Shown here in pieces: positions 9,404-16,821 of a DNA stretch of 64,000 nt; the first letter of the stretch is position 1; each line of letters begins with the position of its first letter. The stretch is from Lysobacterales bacterium (GTDB taxonomy: Bacteria > Pseudomonadota > Gammaproteobacteria > Xanthomonadales > Rhodanobacteraceae): assembly GCA_017305135.1 (NCBI GenBank), contig JAFKNA010000008.1, forward strand, positions 1-64,000, in the 5' to 3' direction. The translations under genes and the position numbers were made by a program. The notes beneath the pieces were generated by a model that did not search any database, was not told the origin of the DNA, and saw nothing but the letters and a program-made list of their open reading frames with translations.

Positions 9404-10906
9404 ATGAGCCTCGCCGTCGTCTACACCCGCGCCCAGGTCGGCGTCACCGCGCCACTCGTCGCCTGCGAGGTGCACCTTTCCGGCGGGCTGCCCGGCACCT
9501 CGATCGTCGGCCTGCCCGAAACGGCGGTGAAGGAAGCGCGCGACCGCGTGCGCGCGGCCATCCTCAACGCGCAGCTCGACTACCCGCAACGCCGGGTGAC
9601 GGTGAACCTGGCGCCGGCGGACCTCCCCAAGGACGGCGGCCGCTTCGACCTGCCGATCGCACTCGGCATCCTCGCCGCCAACGGCGACCTGCCCCACGAG
9701 GCGCTGGCCGAGCACGAGTTCGTCGGCGAGCTCGCGCTGTCGGGCGAACTGCGCGCGGTCAAGGGCGTGCTGCCGGCGATCGTGCAGGCGCGCCGGAGCG
9801 GTCGGCGCGTGATCGTGCCGCGCTGCAACGCCGCCGAGGCCGCCCTGGTCGCCGATGCCGACGTGCGCATGGCCGACACGCTTCTGGAGGTCTGCGCGCA
9901 CCTCGCCGGGCGCCTCGAGCTCGCGCCCGCCGCCGCCGCGCCGGCGTCGGCGGGGCCGGCCCCGGACGTCCCCGACATGGCCGACGTGCGCGGCCAGCCG
10001 CACGCGCGCCGCGCGCTGGAGATCGCCGCCGCGGGCAGCCACAACCTGCTCTTCTGCGGCCCGCCGGGAACCGGCAAGACGATGCTGGCGAGCCGCCTGC
10101 CCGGCATCCTGCCGCCGATGGAGGATGGCGAAGCGCTGGAACTCGCCGCAATCCGCTCCGTCGCCGGCCACGACAACGATGCCGCCTGCTGGAAGCTGCG
10201 CCCGTTCCGCCATCCGCACCACACCGCCTCGGCGGTGGCGCTGGTCGGCGGCGGCTCGGTGCCGCGCCCGGGCGAGATTTCGCTGGCCCACCACGGTGTC
10301 CTGTTCCTCGACGAGCTGCCCGAGTTCGATCGCCACGTGCTCGAGGTGCTCCGCGAACCGCTCGAGTCGGGGCGGATCTCGATCTCGCGCGCGGCGCAGC
10401 AGGTGGAATTCCCGGCGCGTTTCCAGCTGGTCACGGCGATGAATCCCTGCCCCTGCGGCCATGCCGGCGATCCATCGGGGCGCTGCCGCTGCACGCCGGA
10501 CGCCATCGCCCGCTATCGCGGCCGCGTGTCCGGGCCGCTGCTCGACCGCATCGACCTCAAGCTCGACGTGCCGCGGGTGCCGCATGCGGAGCTGCGCGGC
10601 GCCGCCGCCGGTGAACCGACTTGTGTGGTGCGCGAGCGCGTGGTGGCGGCGCGCCAACGACAGCTCGATCGCGCCGGCAAGCCCAACGCGTGGCTCGGCA
10701 ATCGCGAGGTGGAGCGCGACTGCCGCTTGGGTCCGTCCGACCACGCCCTTCTCGACCGCGCGGTCGAACGCCTCGGCCTCTCGGCACGCGGCTACCATCG
10801 CATCCTGCGTGTGGCGCGCACCATCGCCGATCTCGGCGGAGCCACCGCCATCGGCGCGATGCACCTCTCCGAAGCGATCCAGTACCGGCGCTTCGATCCC
10901 GCCTGA
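9404..10906 (+). CDS. comM: ComM/YifB family AAA+ ATPase (Mg-chelatase-like)
   Basis: A 500-residue protein with an N-terminal Lon-protease-like fold (about 1-170), a Mg-chelatase AAA+ domain with Walker A GPPGTGKT (about 222) and Walker B VLFLDELPEF, then a zinc-like CPCG-x9-CRC loop and a C-terminal helical domain. ComM is a hexameric helicase that drives branch migration during natural transformation. The gene follows ubiK by 133 bases. With comF at 14 kb it is the second competence-related gene in the window. Confidence 0.93.
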   Translation: MSLAVVYTRAQVGVTAPLVACEVHLSGGLPGTSIVGLPETAVKEARDRVRAAILNAQLDYPQRRVTVNLAPADLPKDGGRFDLPIALGILAANGDLPHEALAEHEFVGELALSGELRAVKGVLPAIVQARRSGRRVIVPRCNAAEAALVADADVRMADTLLEVCAHLAGRLELAPAAAAPASAGPAPDVPDMADVRGQPHARRALEIAAAGSHNLLFCGPPGTGKTMLASRLPGILPPMEDGEALELAAIRSVAGHDNDAACWKLRPFRHPHHTASAVALVGGGSVPRPGEISLAHHGVLFLDELPEFDRHVLEVLREPLESGRISISRAAQQVEFPARFQLVTAMNPCPCGHAGDPSGRCRCTPDAIARYRGRVSGPLLDRIDLKLDVPRVPHAELRGAAAGEPTCVVRERVVAARQRQLDRAGKPNAWLGNREVERDCRLGPSDHALLDRAVERLGLSARGYHRILRVARTIADLGGATAIGAMHLSEAIQYRRFDPA

Positions 10907-11003
10907 GCGCGTGGCCGCGCATCGCCAAAGCGACCAGTCCGGTCAGCGGCGTCGCCCGGACACATCCGGCCGTGATCGCGGCTGCGACGATTGACCGCAG
11001 AAT

Positions 11004-11022
11004 GCGAATGGTTATCATTACC
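11004..11022 (+). promoter_or_regulatory. Fur box upstream of hemP
   Basis: GCGAATGGTTATCATTACC fits the Fur consensus GATAATGATAATCATTATC at its core (AATGGTTATCATT) and ends 20 bases before the hemP ATG. Its A/T-rich core stands out against the GC-rich surroundings. It predicts iron-repressed expression. Confidence 0.65.
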
Positions 11023-11042
11023 TGTCCGACCAGGATGACGCC

Positions 11043-11234
11043 ATGATGTTCAACCGCACGCCCGTGCCCGGCCCGCAGCCTTCCCCCAGTCCCACCGCGC
11101 CGCCCGCAGGCGAAGCGCGCCGCATCGATAGCCGGCATCTTCTTGCCGGCGGCAAGGAGCTGGTGATCGAGCACGCCGGCCAGCGCTATCACCTCCGGCT
11201 GACCCGCAACGACAAGCTGATCCTGACCAAGTAG
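11043..11234 (+). CDS. hemP: Hemin uptake protein HemP
   Basis: A 63-residue protein. The C-terminal 35 residues carry the HemP pattern (IDSRHLLAGGKELVIEHAGQ, then YHLRLTRNDKLILTK). The N-terminus is a Pro-rich tail. AGGA at 11032-11035 lies 7 bases before the first ATG. HemP proteins are needed for haem use or for expression of the haem receptor in several proteobacteria. No haem receptor gene follows; the next gene is convergent. The Fur box supports induction by iron limitation. Confidence 0.88.
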   Translation: MMFNRTPVPGPQPSPSPTAPPAGEARRIDSRHLLAGGKELVIEHAGQRYHLRLTRNDKLILTK

Positions 11235-11271
11235 CCGGTCCATACGCGCCAGCCGCGAACCGGCGCATCGG

Positions 11272-11832
11272 TCAGGCGGCGAACGCGACCCAGATGCCGA
11301 GGGCCGTGAAGACCAGCGCGGCGACGATGCGCGCCGCCTTCAGCGGCAGGCGGGTGGCGAAACGCGCGCCCAGCCACACCACCGGCACGTTGGCCAGCAG
11401 CATGCCGACCGTGGTCCCGGCGACCACCTGCCACAAGGGCTCGTAGTGGGCGGCCAGCACCACGGTGGCGATCTGCGTCTTGTCGCCCATCTCGGCGAGG
11501 AAGAAAGCGATGAATGTCGCCAGCAGCACGCCACGGCCGGCGCCACGGGCGGCCTCGGCTTCGTCGGCGTGATCGGGCTTCAGCGTCCACACGGCGACGG
11601 CGAGGAAGCTCGCCACCACCGCCCACTTCTGCACGGCCGGACTTAGCCAGGAGGCGACCAGCACGCCGATCTCGGCGGCCAGTGCATGGTTGATCAGGGT
11701 GGCCGCGAGAATGCCGATGCAGATCGGCCAGGGGCGGCGGTAGCGCGCCGCGAGCAGCAACGAGAGAAGCTGGGTCTTGTCGCCGATCTCGGCAAGGGCG
11801 ACCGCGCCGGTGGCGACGAGCAGGGTTTGCAT
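11272..11832 (-). CDS. GDT1/UPF0016 family manganese exporter (MntX-like)
   Basis: A 186-residue inner-membrane protein with six predicted helices in two homologous halves, each with the family motif: EIGDKTQ near residue 15 and EMGDKTQ in the second half. Bacterial members (Xanthomonas and Vibrio) export Mn2+. The ATG at 11832 is preferred over upstream starts because it gives the normal family N-terminus, has GGGGAG upstream, and the upstream sequence is a riboswitch. Expression should rise with Mn2+ through that leader. hemP faces it across 37 bases. Confidence 0.9.
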   Translation of the reverse strand: MQTLLVATGAVALAEIGDKTQLLSLLLAARYRRPWPICIGILAATLINHALAAEIGVLVASWLSPAVQKWAVVASFLAVAVWTLKPDHADEAEAARGAGRGVLLATFIAFFLAEMGDKTQIATVVLAAHYEPLWQVVAGTTVGMLLANVPVVWLGARFATRLPLKAARIVAALVFTALGIWVAFAA

Positions 11833-11904
11833 GGAATCTCCCCGGGCCAGGACGATGGACGCAATGGAACGCGCACACCGTCCCGGCCCGGGTTGCGGTC
11901 CACG

Positions 11905-12035
11905 CGAACCAAAGGTCTCGCCACGGGCGGGATCCGGACATACGGGCCCGGCATCCCCCGTGCGCGCGCCATGGCGTGTTCGCCAAGCATGTTGACGCGC
12001 GCCCCGCAGCGGCTGCGGGCGGCTACTCCCCGATG
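11905..12035 (-). promoter_or_regulatory. yybP-ykoY manganese riboswitch
   Basis: On the minus strand the leader contains the hallmark blocks in order: CGGGGAGTAGCC (near 12021-12033), CGTCAACATGC with a following TTGGCGA stem (about 11985-12000) and the conserved GGCGAGACCTTTGG (11909-11922). The last ends about 77 bases before the exporter start. The same blocks are found in the E. coli alx and mntP leaders. The aptamer binds Mn2+ directly and switches on Mn export genes. The stretch just before the ATG (GGCCCGGGGAG) could hide or expose the ribosome site. Assignment is by motif; no covariance search was possible. Confidence 0.85.
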
Positions 12036-12066
12036 GAGCGGGCGACATGCTAGCAGCAGTTCCCAT

Positions 12067-12084
12067 GCGCGGCGATGGCCGCGC
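12067..12084. terminator. Hairpin downstream of the DMT transporter gene
   Basis: GCGCGGC-GATG-GCCGCGC is a perfect 7-bp stem, 3 bases past the transporter stop on the minus strand. There is no U-tract, so it may be a weak terminator or an mRNA 3' end structure that separates this operon from the riboswitch transcript. Confidence 0.3.
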
Positions 12085-12087
12085 GGT

Positions 12088-13074
12088 TCAACCGCCGCGG
12101 TCGCTGCGGATCACGCGCGCCGCCCGCGCATCGCCGGCCGCCTGGCGGCCGACCAGCAGGCCAATGGCGATGATGCCGCCGATGACGAGGAGCGCGCCGA
12201 GGATCGCCCAGCCGTCCGGCATGCGTTCGCCGAGGAAGGCGATGCCGAGCGCGGTCGAGAACACCAGCTCCGCCGCCTGCATCGATTCCACCGCGCCAAG
12301 TGCCGCCGGATCGTCCTGCACCATGGCGGTGGCCTTGAAGAAGAGGATGGTGGCGATGGTGCCGGCACAGAGCGCAACCGCGCCGGACAGCCAGACCTGC
12401 CCGGGCGGCGGCGGCCCGACTTCGACCAGGGTCCAGGCGGCAATCACCAGCCACAGCGGCTGGCTGGCCAGCGTCATCCCGAACACGCGCTGGGTGGCAT
12501 TGAGGAATTCACCGCTCCGCTCCAGGTGCAGCAGGATGGCGCGGTTGCCGAGCGGATACAGGAATGCCGCCAGCGCGACCGCCGCCAGCGCCAGCCATGC
12601 GGTGCGGTCCAGCGCGCCCTCGTAGTGGCCGGCCTGCATGAAACCGACGCCGATGACGATGAGCAGGCCGATCGCCAGCGCGCGCCCGGGCAGGCGCGCG
12701 CGGCGGCCGCGGTAGAGCAGCGGCGCCAGCAGCATGCCGGCGATCACCGTGAGCTGGAAGGTGCCGGCGACCAGCCACGCCGGGGCATGGCTGGCCGGCC
12801 AGGTCAGGCAGACGCAGAACAGCGTGAAACCGATGCCGCTCCAGCCGAGCCACACCCAGGGATGCGAGCGCAGCGCGCGCCACACCGGCGCGAAGCCGCC
12901 CGAGAACGGCAGCGCCAGCGCCAGCATCGGCAGCGTCAGGAGGTAGCGCAGCGTCGCCGACCACGCCCAGTGGCCGCCGCCGTCGGCCATGGCCCGGTTG
13001 AGCACGTAGGTGCTGGTGAAGAAGAGCGCCGAACCCAGGGCAAGTCCGATCGCGACGAGCGGCTTCTGGCGCAT
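12088..13074 (-). CDS. EamA/EmrE-like DMT family transporter
   Basis: A 328-residue protein with about ten hydrophobic segments, resembling the multidrug-resistance efflux (EmrE-like, DMT superfamily) group. Typical features are the N-terminal GSALFFTSTYVLNRAMA and the C-terminal ALLVIGGIIAIGLL helix. The ATG at 13074 lies 5 bases past the bioC stop, so it is probably cotranscribed with bioC. The substrate is unknown; a link to biotin or its precursors is only a guess from position. Confidence 0.8.
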   Translation of the reverse strand: MRQKPLVAIGLALGSALFFTSTYVLNRAMADGGGHWAWSATLRYLLTLPMLALALPFSGGFAPVWRALRSHPWVWLGWSGIGFTLFCVCLTWPASHAPAWLVAGTFQLTVIAGMLLAPLLYRGRRARLPGRALAIGLLIVIGVGFMQAGHYEGALDRTAWLALAAVALAAFLYPLGNRAILLHLERSGEFLNATQRVFGMTLASQPLWLVIAAWTLVEVGPPPPGQVWLSGAVALCAGTIATILFFKATAMVQDDPAALGAVESMQAAELVFSTALGIAFLGERMPDGWAILGALLVIGGIIAIGLLVGRQAAGDARAARVIRSDRGG

Positions 13075-13079
13075 GCGTG

Positions 13080-13901
13080 TCAGCGCTTGCGCAGGCGCCA
13101 GGCGGGCGCTTCCGCCTGGGCGTAGATGGCTTCGAAGCTGGCCGGCAGCGCGCCCTCGCGGCGCCACGATTCGTAGCTGGCGATGGCCGCCGCGAAGCGC
13201 CGCCGGCCGGTCAGGCTGCGGCGCCGACCGGCGTCCGCATGGGTCGCGCCCAGCCCGCGCAGGTCGCGCATCAGCGCGGCCGCATCGGGATAGGTCAGGG
13301 TGAAATCCTCGCGCGACATCACCGGCTGCTTGAAGCCGCTGGCGAGGAGCGCATCGCCGATGTCGTGCATGTCGACGAAGCGGCTCACGTGCGGCGCATC
13401 GTCCACCGCGGCAAATGCCTCGCGCAACTCCTTCAGCGTATCGGGGCCGAAGGTCGAGAAGAGCAGCAGCCCGCCGGCGGCGAGGACGCGACGGAACTCG
13501 GCCAGCGCCAGGCCCGGATCCTCGCACCAGTGCAGGCAAAGGTTGGAATGCACCAGATCGAAGCTGCCCTCGGCGAAGGGCAGGGCCTCGACGTCCGCGG
13601 CGACCAGCCCCGCATCGGCGCCCAAGGGGCCGCGGGCGGCGGCCAGCATCGGCAGGGCGATGTCGAGCGCGACGAAGTCCGCCTGCGGATAGCGCGCACG
13701 CAGCGCGGCGCTTGTGCACCCGGGCCCGCTGCCGGCATCGAGGATGCGGGCCGGTGCGAATTCCGGAAACTGGTCGAGGCGTTCGGCGAGGCGTTCGCCG
13801 ATCTCCCGCTGCAGGACCGCATGGCTTTCGTAACCGGGCGCGGCGCGAGAGAACGCGCGGCGCACCTGGAGACGATCAAGACCCGCGCTCACGGCTGGCA
13901 C
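13080..13901 (-). CDS. bioC: Malonyl-ACP O-methyltransferase BioC
   Basis: A 273-residue class I SAM methyltransferase. Motif I is ILDAGSGPGCTS (about 53-64), then VALDIALPML and LVHSNLCLHW. The N-terminal VRRAFSRAAPGYESHAVLQ and the C-terminal ALMRDLRGLGATHAD are typical of BioC. It methylates malonyl-ACP so that the fatty acid synthase can build the pimeloyl chain for biotin. No bioH, bioF or bioB is in view upstream; comF is divergent instead. Confidence 0.92.
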   Translation of the reverse strand: MPAVSAGLDRLQVRRAFSRAAPGYESHAVLQREIGERLAERLDQFPEFAPARILDAGSGPGCTSAALRARYPQADFVALDIALPMLAAARGPLGADAGLVAADVEALPFAEGSFDLVHSNLCLHWCEDPGLALAEFRRVLAAGGLLLFSTFGPDTLKELREAFAAVDDAPHVSRFVDMHDIGDALLASGFKQPVMSREDFTLTYPDAAALMRDLRGLGATHADAGRRRSLTGRRRFAAAIASYESWRREGALPASFEAIYAQAEAPAWRLRKR

Positions 13902-14157
13902 CTCACGCAGGATGCGGCGGGGGCCGCGGCAGGCCCCGCCCGCATCCGCAGGTGGTCGCGCCTGGCTGGATTCAACTGCATCGGCATCTCCATGCGCCCG
14001 CTCCGCGGTCGCGGAGGGGACACCGCATTATGCCGGCCAGCGGGCGGTTTTCTGACGTGGACGATCGGCGTCGGCGGACGCAGGCCGGGGCGGATCGGGG
14101 CTTGCGCCCGCGCCCGCTTCGGCCATGCTGGGGCACCAGCCCCGCGGAAGCGATCGG

Positions 14158-14862
14158 ATGCATCGAAACGGCGCGAGCAGGCTCCTCGCCGTCCTGCTGC
14201 CGCCGCGCTGTCTCCTGTGCGGCGCGGGCGGCGCAGATGGCCAGGATCTGTGCGCCGGCTGCCTCGGCGACCTCGCCGCCAACCAGCCGGCCTGTCCCTC
14301 GTGCGCCCTTCCACTGGCAACGCCCGCGCCCGCGTGTGGCGAGTGCCTGCGCCGGCCACCGCCCTTCACCGCGGCGTGGGCCGCCTTCCGCTACCAGCAC
14401 CCGCTGGACCTTCTCGAATCCCGCTTCAAGTTCCACCACGATCTCGCCGCCGGCCGCGTGTTGGCCAACGCCATGGCGATGCGCGTGCGCGGGGTCGCGC
14501 CCGCCCGTCCGGCGCTGCTGGTGCCGGTGCCGCTCCACCCGCGGCGCCTGCGCGAGCGCGGCTACAACCAGGCGCTGGAGCTCGCGCGACCCTTGGCGGC
14601 GTCGCTCGGCATTCCGCTCCGCCACGACGTGCTGGCGCGCATCCGCGACACGCCGGCGCAGACCGGCCTCGACGCCGCCGCGCGCCGACGCAACCTGCGC
14701 GGCGCCTTCGTCGCTGGTGCCGGCGACCTGCCGGATCACCTCGCACTGCTGGACGATGTCATGACCACCGGCGCGACGCTGCGCGAATGCGCACGCGTGC
14801 TGCGCCACGCCGGGGTGGCGCGCGTCGACGTCTGGGCGTTGGCCCGGGCGCCGCGCCGCTAG
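14158..14862 (+). CDS. comF: ComF family phosphoribosyltransferase-like protein
   Basis: A 234-residue protein. It has a zinc-ribbon-like N-terminus with four CxxC pairs (CLLC, CAGC, CPSC, CGEC) and a type I phosphoribosyltransferase fold with LVPVPLHPRRLRERGYNQ and the PRPP loop LLDDVMTTGAT. It takes part in DNA uptake during natural transformation. The ATG at 14158 is preferred to one 33 bases upstream because GGAAG precedes it. The gene is divergent from bioC across about 256 bases that hold no other gene. Confidence 0.88.
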   Translation: MHRNGASRLLAVLLPPRCLLCGAGGADGQDLCAGCLGDLAANQPACPSCALPLATPAPACGECLRRPPPFTAAWAAFRYQHPLDLLESRFKFHHDLAAGRVLANAMAMRVRGVAPARPALLVPVPLHPRRLRERGYNQALELARPLAASLGIPLRHDVLARIRDTPAQTGLDAAARRRNLRGAFVAGAGDLPDHLALLDDVMTTGATLRECARVLRHAGVARVDVWALARAPRR

Positions 14863-14886
14863 CGCCGGTCCCGAAGCGGCTGCGGG

Positions 14887-15012
14887 TCAGGCGGCGATCA
14901 GGCGCAGGCGCGGCTCGACGTCGGCGATGCGTGCGAAATCCCGGTCCCACTGCAGCAACGGCTGGTCGAGTTCGATGCAGCTCGCCGCGATCAGGCAGTC
15001 GTTGGCAGGAGC
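14887..15012 (-). pseudogene. Remnant of a PIN-domain (VapC-like) toxin gene
   Basis: The last 41 codons encode a clear PIN C-terminus: NDCLIAASCIELDQPLLQWD followed by RDF and RLRLIAA. This includes the acidic residues of the third and fourth active-site positions (ND and WDRDF). Upstream in this frame the sequence no longer resembles a PIN domain, and no partner antitoxin is present, so about two thirds of the toxin is missing. The rest of the gap up to 15280 shows no gene. A GAAGGGC/GCCCTTC hairpin-forming stretch lies around 15065-15100. Confidence 0.6.
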
Positions 15013-15280
15013 GGCGCGAACGGCGCAGCCGGCCCGAAGGGCGGAGGGCAGGATGCCCGGAGTCAAGAGAAGGGCACCCCGACAGCGGCGCCCTTCGGGT
15101 GCGTGGTCGCCGGCCGGGGTTCGCCGACGGCACATCCGTGTGCCTGCGGCGAACGCGCGCGCATCCTGCGCGTGCCCCTGTGGGCTGTTCCGTCCGGCGC
15201 CCACCGCCGCTGAAGGGGATTGAAGAGCAGAAGAGCAAGCCCAGCACCGTCGGCCAGTCCCGTACGACCAGCCGATTCGA

Positions 15281-16744
15281 TCAACGCAGCGCCAGCGCGA
15301 GCACCAACCCGCCCCACAGCACAAAGCCCACCCAGTTGTTGTTGCGGAAGGCGACCAGGCAGGCGATGCGCTCGCGGCCACGGATCAGCCACTGCTGCCA
15401 GCCGAAGAGACCCGCGGCGGCGGCAAGGCCGAGGCCGTAGGGCCAGCCGAGCACGGCGCGGTGGCCGGCCAGCAGCATGGCGAACAGGAAGGTCGCCATC
15501 AGCACGCCGAGAATGGCGCGGTCGGCGTCGCCGAACAGGATCGCGGTGGATTTCGCGCCGACGCGCAGGTCCTCGTCGCGATCCACCATCGCGTATTCGG
15601 TGTCGTAGATCACCGAGAACAGGATGTTGGCGACGAACAGCAGCCAGCACAGCGGCGGCAGCGCGCCGGTGACGGCGGCGAAGGCCATCGGGATCGACCA
15701 GCCGAAAGCCGCGCCGAGCACCACCTGCGCGAGGTGCGTGACGCGCTTGGTGAAGGGATAGACCAGCGCCAGCGCGGCGCCGACGAAGGCGAGGCCGATG
15801 GTCAGCGGGTTGGTGAACAGGACCAGCACGAAGGCCACGCCTAGCAGGCTCGCGAACAGCGTCAGCGCCTCCCGCTTCGACACCCGGCCGGCCGCCATTG
15901 GTCGCCCGCGGGTGCGCTCGACGTGCGCGTCGAGCCAGCCGTGGTCGGCGTAGTCGTTGATGACGCAGCCGGCGCTGCGCATCACGAACACGCCGAGCGT
16001 GAAGATGACCAGCAGGCCCGGTGGCGGGAATCCGCCGGCGGCGAACCAGAGCGCCCACCATGTCGGCCAGAGCAGCAGCAGCGCGCCGATCGGCCGATCC
16101 ATCCGCGTCAGCACCAGGTATTCGCGGGTGCGGTCCTGCCAGGCCGGCGGCAGCCGCGCGATCAGGGCATCGATGGCCCGTGCCGAACGCAGCGAGGCGT
16201 CGGCCGGCCGGCTGGCGGCGGAGCCCTGTGTTCGCGGCATGGATCGCGGACGCGCGAACGAAGGGGCCGGGGCGTGATCCGCCTCCGCCGCGGACGCGGC
16301 CGCGGCGGTGGATGCGGCACTGCGGTGCGGCACCGGATCGGGCGCTGGGCGTGCAGGTACCGACGCCATCCCGGCGCTTCGTGCCTTGGACGCCTCGACG
16401 CTCGGCGCTCTGGTGGCTGCCGTCTTGGCCGTCGCCCCTTTTCTCGCTGCCGGCTTCGCGGCCGGCCTCGCGGCTGCCGGGCTCCCTGCCGGCGCCGGAT
16501 TGCGCGCGGGGGGGCGTCGCGCCGGAGCCGGCGCGCCGGCGGTGCCGGAGCCGGCGGTCGACGCCGGTTTCGTACGCCGCGCCCTGGCAGGCGCGGGCAC
16601 GCCCGGCGATTCGACCGGCGCGGGCTTGCGCGTGCGCGTCCGCGGCGCGGTGCCGCCCTCGACCGCTGGCGCCCCGGGCACAGGCGCCGACGGAGAAGCA
16701 ACGGTACGGCGCCGGCGCGGTTTCGGCTGCTCGGTTTCGTCCAT
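15281..16744 (-). CDS. ubiA: 4-hydroxybenzoate octaprenyltransferase with a long basic N-terminal tail
   Basis: From the ATG at 16744 the product is 487 residues. The UbiA core occupies about 190-487, with polyprenyl-diphosphate motifs NDYADHGWLD and DTEYAMVDRDED and 8-9 membrane helices. It prenylates 4-hydroxybenzoate in ubiquinone synthesis, complementing ubiK. Residues 1-190 are low-complexity Ala/Pro/Arg/Lys (KPAARKGATAKTAATR), like AlgP or histone H1 tails. UbiA is normally about 290-300 residues. An internal ATG at 16240 (MPRTQGSAAS, 319 residues) would give a normal enzyme, so the tail may not be translated in all products. Confidence 0.9.
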   Translation of the reverse strand: MDETEQPKPRRRRTVASPSAPVPGAPAVEGGTAPRTRTRKPAPVESPGVPAPARARRTKPASTAGSGTAGAPAPARRPPARNPAPAGSPAAARPAAKPAARKGATAKTAATRAPSVEASKARSAGMASVPARPAPDPVPHRSAASTAAAASAAEADHAPAPSFARPRSMPRTQGSAASRPADASLRSARAIDALIARLPPAWQDRTREYLVLTRMDRPIGALLLLWPTWWALWFAAGGFPPPGLLVIFTLGVFVMRSAGCVINDYADHGWLDAHVERTRGRPMAAGRVSKREALTLFASLLGVAFVLVLFTNPLTIGLAFVGAALALVYPFTKRVTHLAQVVLGAAFGWSIPMAFAAVTGALPPLCWLLFVANILFSVIYDTEYAMVDRDEDLRVGAKSTAILFGDADRAILGVLMATFLFAMLLAGHRAVLGWPYGLGLAAAAGLFGWQQWLIRGRERIACLVAFRNNNWVGFVLWGGLVLALALR

Positions 16745-16821
16745 GGCGGCAAGTCTAGCGTGCCGACGCCGCGGCGACCCTCGGGTATCCTGCAGGGCCG
16801 AGCACGCCAGGAAACCGCCGA

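Noticed and set aside
14121-14144. A further copy of the 5.2 kb palindrome near comF
   Set aside because: It matches only GGCCATGCTGGGGC; the right arm is different, so similarity may be chance.
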